This document shows positions 36,721-46,199 of a stretch of 64,000 nt of DNA, piece after piece. The notes below the pieces were generated by a model. It saw nothing but the letters and a program-made list of their open reading frames with translations. It did not search any database and was not told the origin of the DNA. A program made the translations under genes and the position numbers. Position 1 is the first letter of the stretch, and every line of letters starts with the position of its first letter. The DNA is from an uncultured Sutterella sp. Its GTDB lineage: Bacteria > Pseudomonadota > Gammaproteobacteria > Burkholderiales > Burkholderiaceae_F. The stretch spans positions 3,284 through 67,283 of the forward strand of contig CAAGKD010000105.1 of assembly GCA_900770335.1 (NCBI GenBank), in the 5' to 3' direction.

Positions 36721-38454
36721 ATGCGACTCTCACAGCAGGCAGGAGAACTCCTGCGCCACCTGCCGCTCGCGCACTTCCGGCCGGTGCTCCTTGACGCGCT
36801 GAAGGGCTACAACCAGCACATGCTCACCCGCGACATCTCCGCGGGCCTCACGGTCGGCATGGTTGCGCTTCCGCTCGCCATGGCCTTCGGCATCGCCTCG
36901 GGCGTGCCGCCCGAATCGGGCCTCTACACGGCGATCATCGCAGGCTTCATCATCTCGCTCCTGGGCGGCTGCCGCGTGCAGATCGGCGGCCCGGCCGGCG
37001 CCTTCGTCGTCATCATCTACGGCATCATCGCCCAGTACGGCGTCTCGAACCTGATGCTCGCGACGATAGGATCGGGCGTGATCCTCTTCCTGATGGGACT
37101 CTTCAAGATCGGCGGATTCATCAAGTTCATCCCGATCTCGATCGTGATCGGCTTCACGAACGGCATCGCCGTCATGATCGCGCTCCAGCAGGTCAAGGAC
37201 TTTCTCGGCCTCACGATCGCCAAGATGCCCGCCGACTTCTTCTCGATGATCAGCACGATCCTCCAGAACATCGGCACGTTCAACCCCTGGGCCTTCGGCA
37301 TCGCCCTCACAAGCTTCCTCGTGATCTTCTTCTGGCCCAAGGGCTACTCGATGAACGGCCCGCAGTGGAAGCGCTGGCTCGCCCACCTTCCCGGCACCGT
37401 CGTCGTGCTCATCCTCTCGACGATCTTCGTGAGCCTGTTCAGCATCCCCGTCGAGACGATCGGCTCGAAGTTCGGCGGCATCCCGCAGGGGCTGCCCACG
37501 CTGCAGATGCCCGAGTTCGACTGGCAGACCGCCAAGCAGCTCTGGGGCTCGATGCTCACGCTCGCCGTGCTCGGCTCGATCGAGAGCCTGCTCTGCGCCC
37601 GCGTGGCCGACACGATGACCGACGACCGTCATGACCCCAACCAGGAGCTCATGGGCCAGGGCGTCGCCAACCTCATCGTCCCCTTCTTCGGCGGCATCCC
37701 CGCCACGGGCACGATCGCCCGCACGGTGACGAACATCAAGTCGGGCGCCTTCTCGCCGGTCGCCGGCATGGTGCATGCCGTCACGCTTCTCGTCGTGATC
37801 CTCGTCGCCGCGCCGCTCGCCGCGAGCATCCCGCTCTCCGCGCTCGCCGCGATCCTCGTCTTCGTCGCCTGGAACATGGGCAACTGGCGCGAGTTCGCCC
37901 GCCTGCGCCGCATGTCGATGTCCTACAAGGTCACGCTCCTGCTGACATTCTTCCTCACGGTCGTCTTCGACCTGACGGTCGCCGTCGAGTTCGGCCTCGT
38001 GTGCGCATGCGCGTTCTTCCTCTTCCGCATGAACAACATCACGGTCGTCGAGCCCGCGACGCTGCCCTTCCACATGCCCGACACGGTCGAGGCGTGGCAC
38101 ATCCGCGGCGCGCTCTTCTTCGGCTCGATCTCCAAGCTCGAGCACGTCACCGACCCGCACCGTCTGATGGCCGCCGATTCGGCAAAGATCGTGATTCTCG
38201 ACTTCACGGACCTCGTCAACATCGACAACTCCGCGATGGACCAGATCGAGGTGTTCGTTAGGGCGCTGCACCGCCATCACCACGAGCTCATCATCGCCGG
38301 CGCCTCCGGGCATCCGCTGCGCCAGCTCGAGCGCACGGGCATCGCCCAGGAGCTCGGCGCCAACCTCGTCCCCGACATGGAGTTCGCCATGGCCCGCGCC
38401 GACCAGGTGCTCGCCGAGCTCGCCGCCGAGGACCGCAAGGCCGGCAAGGACTAA
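36721..38454 (+). CDS. SulP-family anion transporter with STAS domain
   Basis: 577 residues with about 12-14 membrane segments. Family features: DISAGLTVGMVALPLAMAFG, GCRVQIGGPAGAFVV, and GGIPATGTIARTVTNIKSG. The cytoplasmic STAS domain occupies ~455-560 (HIRGALFFGSISKLE, VILDFTDLVNIDNSAMDQIE). SulP proteins move sulfate, bicarbonate or dicarboxylates such as succinate (DauA); the substrate is not decided by the sequence. Its own promoter-like -10 precedes it and two hairpins follow. Confidence 0.92.
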   Translation: MRLSQQAGELLRHLPLAHFRPVLLDALKGYNQHMLTRDISAGLTVGMVALPLAMAFGIASGVPPESGLYTAIIAGFIISLLGGCRVQIGGPAGAFVVIIYGIIAQYGVSNLMLATIGSGVILFLMGLFKIGGFIKFIPISIVIGFTNGIAVMIALQQVKDFLGLTIAKMPADFFSMISTILQNIGTFNPWAFGIALTSFLVIFFWPKGYSMNGPQWKRWLAHLPGTVVVLILSTIFVSLFSIPVETIGSKFGGIPQGLPTLQMPEFDWQTAKQLWGSMLTLAVLGSIESLLCARVADTMTDDRHDPNQELMGQGVANLIVPFFGGIPATGTIARTVTNIKSGAFSPVAGMVHAVTLLVVILVAAPLAASIPLSALAAILVFVAWNMGNWREFARLRRMSMSYKVTLLLTFFLTVVFDLTVAVEFGLVCACAFFLFRMNNITVVEPATLPFHMPDTVEAWHIRGALFFGSISKLEHVTDPHRLMAADSAKIVILDFTDLVNIDNSAMDQIEVFVRALHRHHHELIIAGASGHPLRQLERTGIAQELGANLVPDMEFAMARADQVLAELAAEDRKAGKD

Positions 38455-38470
38455 GCTCCCTGAGCGTCCC

Positions 38471-38557
38471 GGAGCCGCTCGCCCGCCGCCGCGGGCGGGG
38501 CTCCGGAGCAGCTTCTCCCGAAGGCCGTCCCGCGCTTGAGGCGCGGGGCGGCCTTCG
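38471..38557. terminator. Two tandem hairpins between SulP gene and scpA
   Basis: First: GGAGCC-CGCCCGC with GCGGGCG-GGCTCC (about 38471-38504). Second: CGAAGGCCG-CCCGCGC with GCGCGGG-CGGCCTTCG (38519-38557). Convergent genes on both sides; no T run. Confidence 0.6.
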
Positions 38558-38571
38558 CGCATTGCGGCGCC

Positions 38572-39645
38572 TCAGAAGAGCTCGCCCTGCCCGCCCCTGC
38601 GGCCGGGATCGGCGAAGAAGCGCCGCCACTCGGCCTCGCGCTCCTCATCCGAAGGCTCCTCGCTCGAAGGCTCCTCGCCGGGCTCTGCAATGACCTCCGG
38701 TTCCGCTCCCTCGCTCGTGAGAAGCGGCGCGTCGCCGGCGGTGAGCCAGATCTCGCCGTAGGGCTCGGCCTGCCTGAGGCTGAGGAGAAAGGCCTTGCCG
38801 AGCTCGAGCGAGGCAAGAAGCCACACCGCGACCTGCTCGCGCGAGGCGGCCGGTTCAAGAAGGTCCGAGAAGCGCAGATGATCCTGCCCCTGCAGAGCCC
38901 TGAGGATTGAGGTCATGTGCTCGCGCACGGAGAGCTCCTCGCGCGTCACGCGGTGGTGCGCCGTGAGCGAGAGCTGCTCCTCGACGGACTCCCAGGCGAC
39001 GGAGAGCTCGTCCGCGGTGACGACGGGCGGCGCCACCGGGAGCGCCTCGGCGTGACACGCCGCGGCGAAGAGAAAGTCCCGCCCCGCGCGCGGCAGGTCC
39101 GCGAGGAGTCCGGCGAGCACGCGGATGCGCTCGTACTCGAGGAGCCGCTTCATGAGCTCCGCCCTCGGATCCTCGGGCTCCTCCTCGTCCTGTGCGTCGC
39201 GGGCGCGCGGCAGCAGCATCCGGCTCTTGATCGACATGAGCGTCGCGGACATCACGAGGTAGGCCGAGGCGAGCTCGAGGTTCGTGCGCCGAATGAGCTC
39301 GACGTAGGCCATGTACTGCTCGGTTAGGACCGCCATCGGGATGTCCATCACGTCAAACTTCTGGCTGCGGATGAGCCAGAGCAGCAGGTCGAGCGGCCCC
39401 TCGAACCGCTCAAGGATCACCTCGAGCGCGTCGGGCGGGATGTAGAGGCCGGGGGGAAGCTCCGTGAGCGGCTCGCCGTAGAGCCGCGCGAACACATGGG
39501 CGGGCGAAGCCGGAGGCTCTGCGGGCGCGATTGCGCCTCCCGCGGCCGCGCCTGCGGCCGCCGGGATGGCTGCGGACGCGTCCTGCGCGTCGCTCGGAGG
39601 GTTCGGAGAGTCTGACTCAGCCATGGCGCCCGCCATGATACCCAT
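38572..39645 (-). CDS. scpA: Segregation and condensation protein A
   Basis: ScpA kleisin of the SMC-ScpAB condensin. The N-terminal core has FEGPLDLLLWLIRSQKFDVMDIPMAVLTEQYM and the SMC-binding helices LELASAYLVMSATLMSIKSRMLLP. Longer than typical (~250-290) because of an Ala/Pro-rich N-terminal tail (~1-50) and an acidic C-terminal tail. Three in-frame ATGs compete (39645, 39636, 39624); a GGAGG is 14 bases before 39645, so the start is uncertain. scpB and smc are not in the window. Confidence 0.9.
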   Translation of the reverse strand: MGIMAGAMAESDSPNPPSDAQDASAAIPAAAGAAAGGAIAPAEPPASPAHVFARLYGEPLTELPPGLYIPPDALEVILERFEGPLDLLLWLIRSQKFDVMDIPMAVLTEQYMAYVELIRRTNLELASAYLVMSATLMSIKSRMLLPRARDAQDEEEPEDPRAELMKRLLEYERIRVLAGLLADLPRAGRDFLFAAACHAEALPVAPPVVTADELSVAWESVEEQLSLTAHHRVTREELSVREHMTSILRALQGQDHLRFSDLLEPAASREQVAVWLLASLELGKAFLLSLRQAEPYGEIWLTAGDAPLLTSEGAEPEVIAEPGEEPSSEEPSDEEREAEWRRFFADPGRRGGQGELF

Positions 39646-39781
39646 GAAGACGCAAAGGCCTCCGCCGCGGGCGCCCTCCGGAGATTCCGGAGAGGCACGC
39701 GAGTCGGAGGCCCTCCCTCAGAGGATGCGCGGCCCGCCCGGACGGGCGGCTCGCGCATCAGGCTTCATGCGGCCGGCCGCT

Positions 39782-41410
39782 TCAGCGGGGAACGTACATG
39801 AAGTCGGCGACGGCCTGCTCGAGGCTTTCGGGACGGTCGTTGCCGGCAAGGCCATTGTCGTAGGCGTAGGCCGCGACGGCGGCGCCGATCTTCGCGGAGA
39901 CCGGACGGATGTCCGAGAGGGACGGATAGAGCGACCCCTGCTCGAGATCCGCCTCGGAGACGAGGCTCGCGAGCGTCTTGGAGGCGACGAGGAACATCGC
40001 GTTGGGCATCCAGCGCGCGCGCGCGAAGGCGGCGCCGAGGCCGAGGCCCGGGAAGACGTAGCTGTTATTGCCCTGGCGCGAGACGAAGGTCTTGCCCTTG
40101 TACTCGACCGGAGCGAAGGGCGAGCCGGAGGCGAAGAGCGCGCGGCCGTCCGTGGCGGCGTAGGCCTCCTCGGCGGTGCACTCGGCGCGCGACGTCGGGT
40201 TGGAGAGGGCGAAGACGATCGGGCGCTCGTTGATGCGGGCCATCTCCTCAAGGACCTCCTTCGTGAAGGTCTTGGGCTGGGCGGCGACGCCGATGATGCC
40301 GGTGGGCTTGATCGCGCGGACGGCCTCAAGGAAGCTCGTCTGCGCGGGCAGGTTGTGCGCGAAGGGCTTCTTGTGCTCGGCGAGGTCCGCGAGGCGGGCC
40401 TTCGTGACGAGTCCCTTCGAGTCGAAGAGCATGCAATGCTTGAGGGCCTCCTCGCGGGGCATGCCCTCGGAGACGAGCGCGTCGGCGATGAGCTCGGCAA
40501 TGCCGCAGGCGGCCTCGCCCGCGCCGAAGAAGAGGAACGTCTGGTCGGTGATCTTCTCCTTCTTGATGCGCATGGCGCTGTACAGGCCCGCGACGACGAC
40601 CGAGGCCGTGCCCTGGATGTCGTCGTTGAAGCACAGGATGTTCTGCTGGTACTTGGCGAGCAGCCTGAAGGCGTTGCGGTTGCCGAAGTCCTCGAACTGG
40701 ATGAGGACGTTGGGCCAGCGGCGGCGGGCCTCGGTGATGAACTCGTCGACGAGGGCGTCGTACTCGGGGCCGTAGGTGCGCTTCTGGCGCAGGCCGAGGT
40801 AGAGCGGATCGGCGAGGTACTCCTCGCGGTTCGTGCCGACGTCGAGGACGACCGGAAGCGTCTTGGCCGGATCGATGCCCGCGCAGGCCGTGTAGAGCGA
40901 GAGCTTGCCGCAGGGGATGCCCATGCCGTTGATGCCCTGGTCGCCGAGGCCGAGGATGCGCTCGCCGTCGGTGACGACGATGACGTCAACCTCCTGGTTC
41001 GGAGCGGCCTCGATCACGTCGCGGACATGGCCGGCGTGCTGGTAGGAGATGAACAGGCCGCGCGGATAGCGGAAGATGTGGCTGAAGCGCTGGCAGTACT
41101 CACCCACGGTCGGCGTGTACACGACCGGCATGTACTCGTCGGTGTACTGCGTGAGCAGGCGGAAGTAGAGGTTTTCGTCGGTGGCGTGGATGCTGTCGAG
41201 GAGCAGCGCCTTGTCCATCGGGTTCTCATAGCGGGCGAGCATCTCGCGCATGCGCTCGACCTGCTGCTCAGGAGTGGAGACGGCGGTCGGAACGAGTCCG
41301 CTGATGCCGTGCTTCGCACGCTCCTCCTCGGTGAAGGCCACCCCCTTGTTCGCGAAGGGGCAGCGGAAGATGGCCGAGGCGGGCTTCTTGTTGCTGCAGC
41401 ATTGAGTCAT
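39782..41410 (-). CDS. maeA: NAD-dependent malic enzyme
   Basis: 542 residues, the size of the large eukaryote-like malic enzymes. Features: YTPTVGEYCQRFSHIFRYPRGL, DGERILGLGDQGINGMGIP (NAD/malate region), VLIQFEDFGNRNAF, ILCFNDDIQGTASVV, FFGAGEAACGIAELI (dinucleotide site) and the C-terminal PGLGLGAAFARA. Decarboxylates malate to pyruvate with NAD. GGAGGA lies about 12 bases before the ATG. Monocistronic in a 325-base flanked setting. Confidence 0.95.
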   Translation of the reverse strand: MTQCCSNKKPASAIFRCPFANKGVAFTEEERAKHGISGLVPTAVSTPEQQVERMREMLARYENPMDKALLLDSIHATDENLYFRLLTQYTDEYMPVVYTPTVGEYCQRFSHIFRYPRGLFISYQHAGHVRDVIEAAPNQEVDVIVVTDGERILGLGDQGINGMGIPCGKLSLYTACAGIDPAKTLPVVLDVGTNREEYLADPLYLGLRQKRTYGPEYDALVDEFITEARRRWPNVLIQFEDFGNRNAFRLLAKYQQNILCFNDDIQGTASVVVAGLYSAMRIKKEKITDQTFLFFGAGEAACGIAELIADALVSEGMPREEALKHCMLFDSKGLVTKARLADLAEHKKPFAHNLPAQTSFLEAVRAIKPTGIIGVAAQPKTFTKEVLEEMARINERPIVFALSNPTSRAECTAEEAYAATDGRALFASGSPFAPVEYKGKTFVSRQGNNSYVFPGLGLGAAFARARWMPNAMFLVASKTLASLVSEADLEQGSLYPSLSDIRPVSAKIGAAVAAYAYDNGLAGNDRPESLEQAVADFMYVPR

Positions 41411-41735
41411 GATGGGGAAATCCTCCAGATCAGAAAAACGGTTTTGTGAACGCGCGTCCGCGGATCCGGCGTGCCGCGCCGCGCTGGGGTGAAGTGCTCT
41501 CTTTCTCCAGCCTTGTGAGTATCCAAGGGCATCCTGAAGCGTGAATGAGGATGTCCGGTCCGGTTGTCTTTTGCGGCGAAAGCTCTTAGGTTAGCCGCGC
41601 CGCCCCCGGCGGGGGCGCGGCCTGCGGCTCTCGGCCGGGCTCTCCAGATTATCTTACGCAGACGGACGGAGCGGGCAAACGCCCATGGAGGAAAGCCCTA
41701 CGTGTGTTCCCGAGGAGACGCGGCCCGCCTTCGGG
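41411..41735. promoter_or_regulatory. Intergenic region cpoB end / maeA start
   Basis: 325 bases with no gene. A GC hairpin GCCGCG...CGCGGC around CCCCC/GGGGG (41594-41621) could end the tol-pal transcript on minus but lacks a T run. The maeA promoter should lie here on minus; no convincing -35/-10 found. Confidence 0.35.
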
Positions 41736-42485
41736 TCACTTCATGTCCTTGAGACGCGCCTGCGCGTCGCGGGCGACGTCGGTGCCGGGATACGCGCGCA
41801 CGATCTTCGCGAGCGTGCTCTTGGCGGCGTTGACATTGCCGCTCGCGGCCTGCGAGGAGGCGACGAGCATCATCGCGTCCGCGGCGCGGGCGCTCTTGGG
41901 GAACTCGCGCAGCAGCTGGTTCTGCGTGGAGATGGCAGTCTTGTAGTGCTCGGCGCCGAAGGCGCACGTGCCCCACCAGAAGAGCGCGTCAGGGCGGTAG
42001 GGGGACTTCGTCCACTTGGCGTTGAAGGCCTTGAAGGCCTTCTCGGCCTCGCCGAACTTGCCGTCCTGCAGGAGCAGCACCGCGGCGTCGTAGGCCGTCT
42101 TCTCCTCGGCCTCGACCTGCACGGACTTGCCGTCGATCACGACCATCTGGGGCTCGAAGACGCCGAGGCGCTTGTCGACGGACTCGTAGAGCGTGCGGTT
42201 GTTGCGCCGCTCGACGGCGATGCTGTTCGTGAGCTCCTCGACCTTGCCCGTGAGCTGGCGGTTCTGCTCGCGCAGCGAGCTGATCTCGCCGGAGAGCTGG
42301 ACCTGAGCGCTGCGGACCGTGTCGAGCTCGCTCTGGAGCTGCCGGACGGTCTCGCGCAGGTCGAGGATCGCGCGGCGGGCGTCGTCATCGGCGAACGCAA
42401 ACGCGGAGGCGGCGAGGGTGAGCGAGAGGGCCGCGGCGAGGGCGCGCGGAGCGAAGCGGCGGAGAGCGGTTCTGGAAGAGTGCAT
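41736..42485 (-). CDS. cpoB: Tol-Pal system protein CpoB (YbgF)
   Basis: 249 residues. Signal peptide (~1-32, ending SAFAFA), a trimerising coiled coil (~35-100, heptads of Leu/Val with many Glu/Gln/Arg), and C-terminal TPR repeats (AYDAAVLLLQDGKFGEAEKAFKAF; WWGTCAFGAEHY). CpoB co-ordinates PBP1B and Tol in septal peptidoglycan synthesis in the periplasm. Third gene of tolB-pal-cpoB, 115 bases after pal. Confidence 0.92.
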   Translation of the reverse strand: MHSSRTALRRFAPRALAAALSLTLAASAFAFADDDARRAILDLRETVRQLQSELDTVRSAQVQLSGEISSLREQNRQLTGKVEELTNSIAVERRNNRTLYESVDKRLGVFEPQMVVIDGKSVQVEAEEKTAYDAAVLLLQDGKFGEAEKAFKAFNAKWTKSPYRPDALFWWGTCAFGAEHYKTAISTQNQLLREFPKSARAADAMMLVASSQAASGNVNAAKSTLAKIVRAYPGTDVARDAQARLKDMK

Positions 42486-42600
42486 GGTTGTGGCCTTGCG
42501 CTGGGAGAAGAGGCGTTCAAAGCAAGGGCCGGCGCGGCGCAAGGCACCGGCCAGCCCGGATGGCGGGGATCCGGGAGGCGGAGCGCCCCCCGGGCGGGAG

Positions 42601-43128
42601 TCATTTCATCGCGCCCTGGATCACGCTCTCGGGATAGACGATGTCGGCGCGGCGGTTCTGCGACCAGGACGCCTCGTCATGACCCTCGGCGACGGGCTTC
42701 TCCTTGCCGAAGGAGACGGCCTCGACGCGGTCGCCCGAGAGGCCGAGCAGCTGCATGCGCTGGCGAACGGCCTCGGAGCGCTTCTGGCCGAGCGCGAGGT
42801 TGTACTCGCGGCCGCCGCGCTCGTCGGTGTTGCCCTGAACCGTGATCCGGACGTTCGGATGGTCGGCGAGCCACTTCGCGTGCGCCTCGACGACGGCGGC
42901 GTACTCGGGCGAGACGTCGTAGGAGTCGAAGCCGAAGTAGATGGAGCGGTGCGAGAGCGGGCTCTTCGGATCCGTGAAGGGATTCGTCGGCGCGGCCTGC
43001 TGCGCGGCGGAGGCTTCGCCGGCGAGCGTGCCGGACTTGGCGCCCTCGTCGAGCGAGACGGACGAGCAGCCCGAGAGAAGCGCGGCCGCGGCGGCGGCCG
43101 CGGCGAGGACCTTCCAGGAAGTGTTCAT
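42601..43128 (-). CDS. pal: Peptidoglycan-associated lipoprotein Pal
   Basis: 175 residues. Lipoprotein signal with lipobox LLSGC (Cys at ~21), then a Ser/Ala-rich linker, and an OmpA-like peptidoglycan-binding domain (~70-175: IYFGFDSYDVSPEY, VQGNTDERGGREYNLALGQKRSEAV, SFGKEKP). Anchored in the outer membrane and binds TolB and diaminopimelate. ATG 43128, 56 bases after tolB. A long Ala run (AAAAAAAA) is in the signal peptide. Confidence 0.96.
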   Translation of the reverse strand: MNTSWKVLAAAAAAAALLSGCSSVSLDEGAKSGTLAGEASAAQQAAPTNPFTDPKSPLSHRSIYFGFDSYDVSPEYAAVVEAHAKWLADHPNVRITVQGNTDERGGREYNLALGQKRSEAVRQRMQLLGLSGDRVEAVSFGKEKPVAEGHDEASWSQNRRADIVYPESVIQGAMK

Positions 43129-43184
43129 GATGGGAAAAAGCTCCTTGAAGCCTGTGATGTCAAAGATTGAAGAATGTTCGGGAA

Positions 43185-44516
43185 TCAGCCGAGGATCGGC
43201 CCCCAGGCGGGCTCGCGGATGTTGCCCTCGCCCGAGAGGCGCGTCGTGAGGCGCGCGTCGGCCGAGCACGTGCCGAGCACGCCGCGGCCCGTGACTTCGG
43301 TCGCGTAGACGATGAAGCGGCCGTTGGGCGCGAAGGAAGGCGACTCGTCGCGGCTCGTGTTCGTCACGAGCAGGTCCTGCCCGGTGGCGAGGTCCATGAC
43401 GGCGACGCGGTAGCTCGAGTCAATTCGCGAAATATAGGCCATGCGCGCGCCGTCGGGCGACACGTCCGGACTGATCGCGTAGTTCGAGCCGAAGGTGACA
43501 CGCTCGGCCGCGCCGCCCGCGACGGGCTGGCGGTAAATCTGGGGCGTTCCGCCGCGGTCGCTCGTGAAGTAGATCCACGCGCCGTCGCGGCTGAAGACCG
43601 GCTCGGTGTCGATGCCGTAGCTCTTCGTGAAGCGCCTCGGGCTCGAGCCGTCCGCGTTGATGAGGTAGATCTGCGTGAGGCCGTCGCGCGAGAGCGCGAC
43701 GGCGAGCTGCCGTCCGTCCGGAGACCAGGCGGGGGCGGAGTTGTTGCCGCGGAAGGCCGCGACGGGCTTTCTCGCGCCCGTGGCGAGCTCGTGGACGTAG
43801 ACGACGGGCTTGCGCTGCTCGAAGCTCACGTAGGCGAGCCGCCGGCCGTCGGGCGACCAGCACGGGGAGATGATCGGCTCGGTCGAGCGCAGCGCCGCCT
43901 TGGGGTTGCCGCCGTCGCTGTCGGCGACGATGAGCTCGTAGCGGCGCGAGCCGAGCTGCACGACGTAGGCGAGCTGCGAGGCGAACATCGGCCCCTCGCC
44001 CGTGATCTTGACGTAGGCGCGGTCGGCGCAGCGGTGCGCGGCCATGCGGATGCGGTCCGCCGACGTCGTGAAGTCCGCCGAGTCGAGCTGCTCGCCCGAG
44101 ACGATGTCGTAGATGCGGCAGCGCACGATGAAGCGCGCGTCACCCGAGGCTTCGACGGAGCCCGTCACGTAGACGGCGGCCCCGGCCTGGGCGGCGCGGG
44201 CGAGCCCCTCGGGGCGGTCGATGTTCTCATTGGGATCGGCCGCGCCGGCGTCAACGAGCCGGAAGGCGCCCGAGCGCGTGAGGTCCGCGCCGATCACCTG
44301 CGCGGGATCGACGGACGCGGAGGACGCGCCGCGGAAGGGACGGATGACGACGGGCGTCTGATTGGCGCCCACGCCCGTGATCTCGATGCGCAGGTCCGCG
44401 AATGCGGGGCAGGCCCCGAGGACTCCGGCGGCCATGCCGGCGCCGATCAGGGAGCGGCGCGTGAGGCGCGCGCACGTGTTCTGGATGCTTCGCTCGCTAG
44501 GCTCTTTCACTTGCAA
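43185..44516 (-). CDS. tolB: Tol-Pal translocation protein TolB with Tat-like signal
   Basis: 443 residues. N-terminal alpha/beta domain (LRIEITGVGANQTPVVIRPF) and a C-terminal WD40-like beta-propeller with repeated SPDGRRLAY/SPDGRQLAV/SRDGAWIYF/SPDGARMAY. The signal peptide contains a twin-arginine motif T19-R20-R21-S22-L23-I24-G25 and a possible lipobox L33-G34-A35-C36 before an AFA|D site at 40/41. Most TolB use ordinary Sec signals. tolQ, tolR and tolA, usually upstream, are absent; purH is upstream instead. Confidence 0.93.
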   Translation of the reverse strand: MQVKEPSERSIQNTCARLTRRSLIGAGMAAGVLGACPAFADLRIEITGVGANQTPVVIRPFRGASSASVDPAQVIGADLTRSGAFRLVDAGAADPNENIDRPEGLARAAQAGAAVYVTGSVEASGDARFIVRCRIYDIVSGEQLDSADFTTSADRIRMAAHRCADRAYVKITGEGPMFASQLAYVVQLGSRRYELIVADSDGGNPKAALRSTEPIISPCWSPDGRRLAYVSFEQRKPVVYVHELATGARKPVAAFRGNNSAPAWSPDGRQLAVALSRDGLTQIYLINADGSSPRRFTKSYGIDTEPVFSRDGAWIYFTSDRGGTPQIYRQPVAGGAAERVTFGSNYAISPDVSPDGARMAYISRIDSSYRVAVMDLATGQDLLVTNTSRDESPSFAPNGRFIVYATEVTGRGVLGTCSADARLTTRLSGEGNIREPAWGPILG

Positions 44517-44540
44517 GCCTCTCCGTTTCTTGTCGTGTGC

Positions 44541-44578
44541 AAAGGGCGCTCCGCCGGCGGTCCGGCGAAGCGCCCTTC
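44541..44578 (-). terminator. Terminator between purH and tolB
   Basis: Minus strand AAGGGCGCT-CGCCGG paired with CCGGCG-AGCGCCCTT, followed by TTTGC. Suggests tolB may have its own promoter or be read through. Confidence 0.65.
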
Positions 44579-44642
44579 AACTATAAACAAGCGCCCGGGA
44601 GCGCGCCCTCGCGGGCGCGCGGCGCATTTGTCTCAGTTTCCG

Positions 44643-46196
44643 TCAATGGCGGAAGTGACGCTCGCCGGTGAAGACCATGGCGATGCCGCGCTCGTCGGCC
44701 GCGTCGATGACCTCCTGGTCGCGGATCGAGCCGCCCGGCTGGATCACCGCGACCGCGCCGGCGTCGACGACGACGTCAAGGCCGTCGCGGAACGGGAAGA
44801 AGGCGTCGGAGGCGGCGACGCTCCCCTCGAGCGAGAGTCCGCCCTCCTCGGCCTTGATGGCGGCGATGCGGGCCGAGTCGACGCGGCTCATCTGTCCGGC
44901 GCCGACGCCGAGCGTCATGCCGTCGCGGGCGTAGACGATGGTGTTGGACTTCACGAAGCGCGCGCAGTTCCAGGCGAAGAGCAGATCGGTGATCTGGGCG
45001 GCCGTCGGGGCCTTCTTCGTCACGACGCGCAGGTCCTTCGCGCCGGCGAGCTGCAGGTCGGGCGTCTGGACGAGCAGGCCCCCGCCGACGCGCTTGAGGT
45101 CGAGGTCGTTGTGCGCGCGGCCGCGGGCGATGCGCAGCAGGCGCAGGTTCTTCTTCGCGCCGAGCAGCTCCAGGGCGCCCGCATCAAACTCGGGGGCGAT
45201 GATCACTTCGGCGAACTGGTGCGAGATGCGCTCGGCGCACTCGCGCGTCACCGGGCCGTTGAAGGCGATGATGCCGCCGAAGGCGGACTTGCTGTCCGTG
45301 AGGAACGCCTTGGCGTAGGCCTCCTCGCAGGTGGCCGCGACGGCGACGCCGCAGGGATTGGCGTGCTTGATGATGACGCAGGCGGGCGCCTCGAACGAGC
45401 GCACGCACTCCCAGGCCGCGTCGGAGTCGGCGATGTTGTTGTAGGAGAGCTCCTTGCCCTGGAGCTGCTCGTAGCCGGCGAGCAGGCCCGGCGCGACCTG
45501 CACCTCGCGGTAGAACGCCCCCTGCTGGTGGGGGTTCTCGCCGTAGCGCAGGTCCTGGACCTTCTCCCACTGGCGCGTGAGGACGGCGGGGAACTTGCCG
45601 GGCCTGCCCTCGGCGTCAAGGCTCGTGAGGTAGTTGGTGATCATGCCGTCGTAGCGGGCGGTGTGCGCGAACACCTTCTTGGCGAGGGCGAAGCGGGTCT
45701 CGGCGGAAACGGCGCCCTGCGAGGCGATCTCGGCGAGGATCAGCTCGTAGTCGGAGGGATCGACGACGACGGCGACGGACTCGCAGTTCTTCGCCGCGGC
45801 GCGGATCATCGTCGGGCCGCCGATGTCGATGTTCTCGATCGCGAGCGGCAGCGTGCAGTCGGGGCGGGCGACGGTCTGCTCGAACGGATAGAGGTTCACG
45901 CAGACGATGTCGATCGGATCGATCTCATGCTCGGCGAGCGCAGCCATGTGCTCGGGCACGGGGCGGCGGGCGAGGATGCCGGCGTGGATCTTCGGGTTGA
46001 GCGTCTTCACGCGGCCGTCGAGCATCTCGGGGAAGCCCGTGTAGTCGGCGACCTCCTGGACGGCCACGCCCTCGGCGGCGAGAAGCTTCGCCGTGCCGCC
46101 CGTCGAGAGAATATGGTAGCCCGCGGCGACGAGGCCGCGCGCGAAGTCGACGATCCCGGTCTTGTCGGAAACGCTCAGAAGTGCTTGCTTGCGCAT
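44643..46196 (-). CDS. purH: Bifunctional IMP cyclohydrolase / AICAR formyltransferase
   Basis: 517 residues, standard length. N-terminal IMP cyclohydrolase with [44 protein letters not shown]-terminal transformylase with [11 protein letters not shown] and the [11 protein letters not shown] segment. Catalyses the last two steps of purine synthesis. Starts three bases after the fis stop; the fis-purH pair and dusB before it is the classic betaproteobacterial order. Confidence 0.98.
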   Translation of the reverse strand: MRKQALLSVSDKTGIVDFARGLVAAGYHILSTGGTAKLLAAEGVAVQEVADYTGFPEMLDGRVKTLNPKIHAGILARRPVPEHMAALAEHEIDPIDIVCVNLYPFEQTVARPDCTLPLAIENIDIGGPTMIRAAAKNCESVAVVVDPSDYELILAEIASQGAVSAETRFALAKKVFAHTARYDGMITNYLTSLDAEGRPGKFPAVLTRQWEKVQDLRYGENPHQQGAFYREVQVAPGLLAGYEQLQGKELSYNNIADSDAAWECVRSFEAPACVIIKHANPCGVAVAATCEEAYAKAFLTDSKSAFGGIIAFNGPVTRECAERISHQFAEVIIAPEFDAGALELLGAKKNLRLLRIARGRAHNDLDLKRVGGGLLVQTPDLQLAGAKDLRVVTKKAPTAAQITDLLFAWNCARFVKSNTIVYARDGMTLGVGAGQMSRVDSARIAAIKAEEGGLSLEGSVAASDAFFPFRDGLDVVVDAGAVAVIQPGGSIRDQEVIDAADERGIAMVFTGERHFRH

Positions 46197-46199
46197 TGC

